Origin: Anaerolineaceae bacterium
GTDB taxonomy: Bacteria; Chloroflexota; Anaerolineae; Aggregatilineales; Phototrophicaceae
Reading direction: 5' to 3'
Assembly: GCA_002699585.1 (NCBI GenBank)
Contig: PABP01000021.1
Coordinates: 1-64,000, forward strand
DNA length: 64,000 nucleotides
The position numbers and the translations under genes are program-made. Within the stretch, counting starts at the first letter, position 1. Every line of letters begins with the position of its first letter. This document shows positions 63,825 to 64,000 of this stretch, one piece after another. The notes under the pieces are model-generated. The model was not told the DNA's origin. It did no database searches and saw nothing but the letters and a program-made list of their open reading frames with translations.

Positions 63825-64000
63825 CTATTCTTCGGGGACGTATAGGCCCAGAGCGTATTCGGCAGACGGGTCACCGAAGCTGAAGGAGAAGAGCGGTTCT
63901 TCCACAGCGATGACGTATAGATCGCCACCGGGGATCACGCCCATCGTGCCGCGTGTGACCAGACCACCGCCGAGAGCAGCCACTGCTGACAGGCGACCGG
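63825..64000 (-). CDS. C-terminal part of a protein, gene runs past the window
   Basis: Fifty-eight codons are open on the minus strand up to the TAG at 63825. The product ends SAVAALGGGLVTRGTMGVIP, then GGDLYVIAVEEPLFSFSFGD, and PSAEYALGLYVPEE. It looks like the end of a beta-rich or repeat-containing protein. The start, and most of the gene, are beyond position 64000, so no function can be assigned. The terminator directly downstream supports it being a real gene. Confidence 0.6.
   Translation of the reverse strand, partial: GRLSAVAALGGGLVTRGTMGVIPGGDLYVIAVEEPLFSFSFGDPSAEYALGLYVPEE

Overview
The window reads as a single bacterial chromosome segment, most likely from a member of the Chloroflexota (Anaerolineae-like). 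This taxonomic guess is an inference. It rests on a riboflavin importer built on an NMT1/THI5-type binding protein under an FMN riboswitch, on many Thr/Pro-rich secreted proteins, and on the rpe / fakA / DegV / DegV / recG / coaD order. No phage, insertion sequence, CRISPR array or conjugation gene is visible.

Layout. Position 1 falls in the last part of a 5S rRNA gene. It is followed by a DmpA-type aminopeptidase and a PhoB/PhoR-like two-component pair preceded by 11-bp-period direct repeats (1-3549). An FMN riboswitch (3652-3832) heads a riboflavin-type ABC importer: permease, binding protein, ATPase. On the minus strand a GAF/PAS histidine kinase is translationally coupled to a tiny zinc ribbon. 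Then come a cysteine-desulfurase-like PLP enzyme that lacks the catalytic Cys, an M20 peptidase, a response regulator with a degenerate receiver, rpsT, a TPR protein, a CDF metal transporter and a glycoside-hydrolase-like protein (8.9-16.5 kb).

The centre (16840-34995) is one 18.2-kb gene for a 6051-residue secreted protein. In order it has a signal peptide, an acidic Thr/Pro stalk, ten PKD domains, seven two-domain A/B supermodules of about 0.9 kb each (two of them a recent tandem duplication), eight canonical DUF11 repeats, a seven-bladed PD40/TolB-like propeller and a Cys-rich tail. It is the most unusual object in the window.

The next part holds a divergent oxyR/katG pair with a recognisable OxyR site, two tandem tRNA-Ser genes with a clear sigma-70-type promoter, a radical SAM + HhH protein, a CPBP protease / secreted protein / rlmN run, two aldo/keto reductases and a Nudix hydrolase. 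Then follow rpe, fakA, two DegV proteins, recG, coaD, a coiled-coil (DivIVA/SepIVA-like) protein and comEC (to 57.1 kb).

The last part has a small membrane protein, a YihY-type protein, three very short minus-strand genes (58.6-59.5 kb), nusB, a calcium-type P-type ATPase with an acidic extracytoplasmic insertion, and the C-terminal 58 codons of a gene that leaves the window at 64000. Transcription units are well separated by intrinsic terminators, several of them bidirectional.
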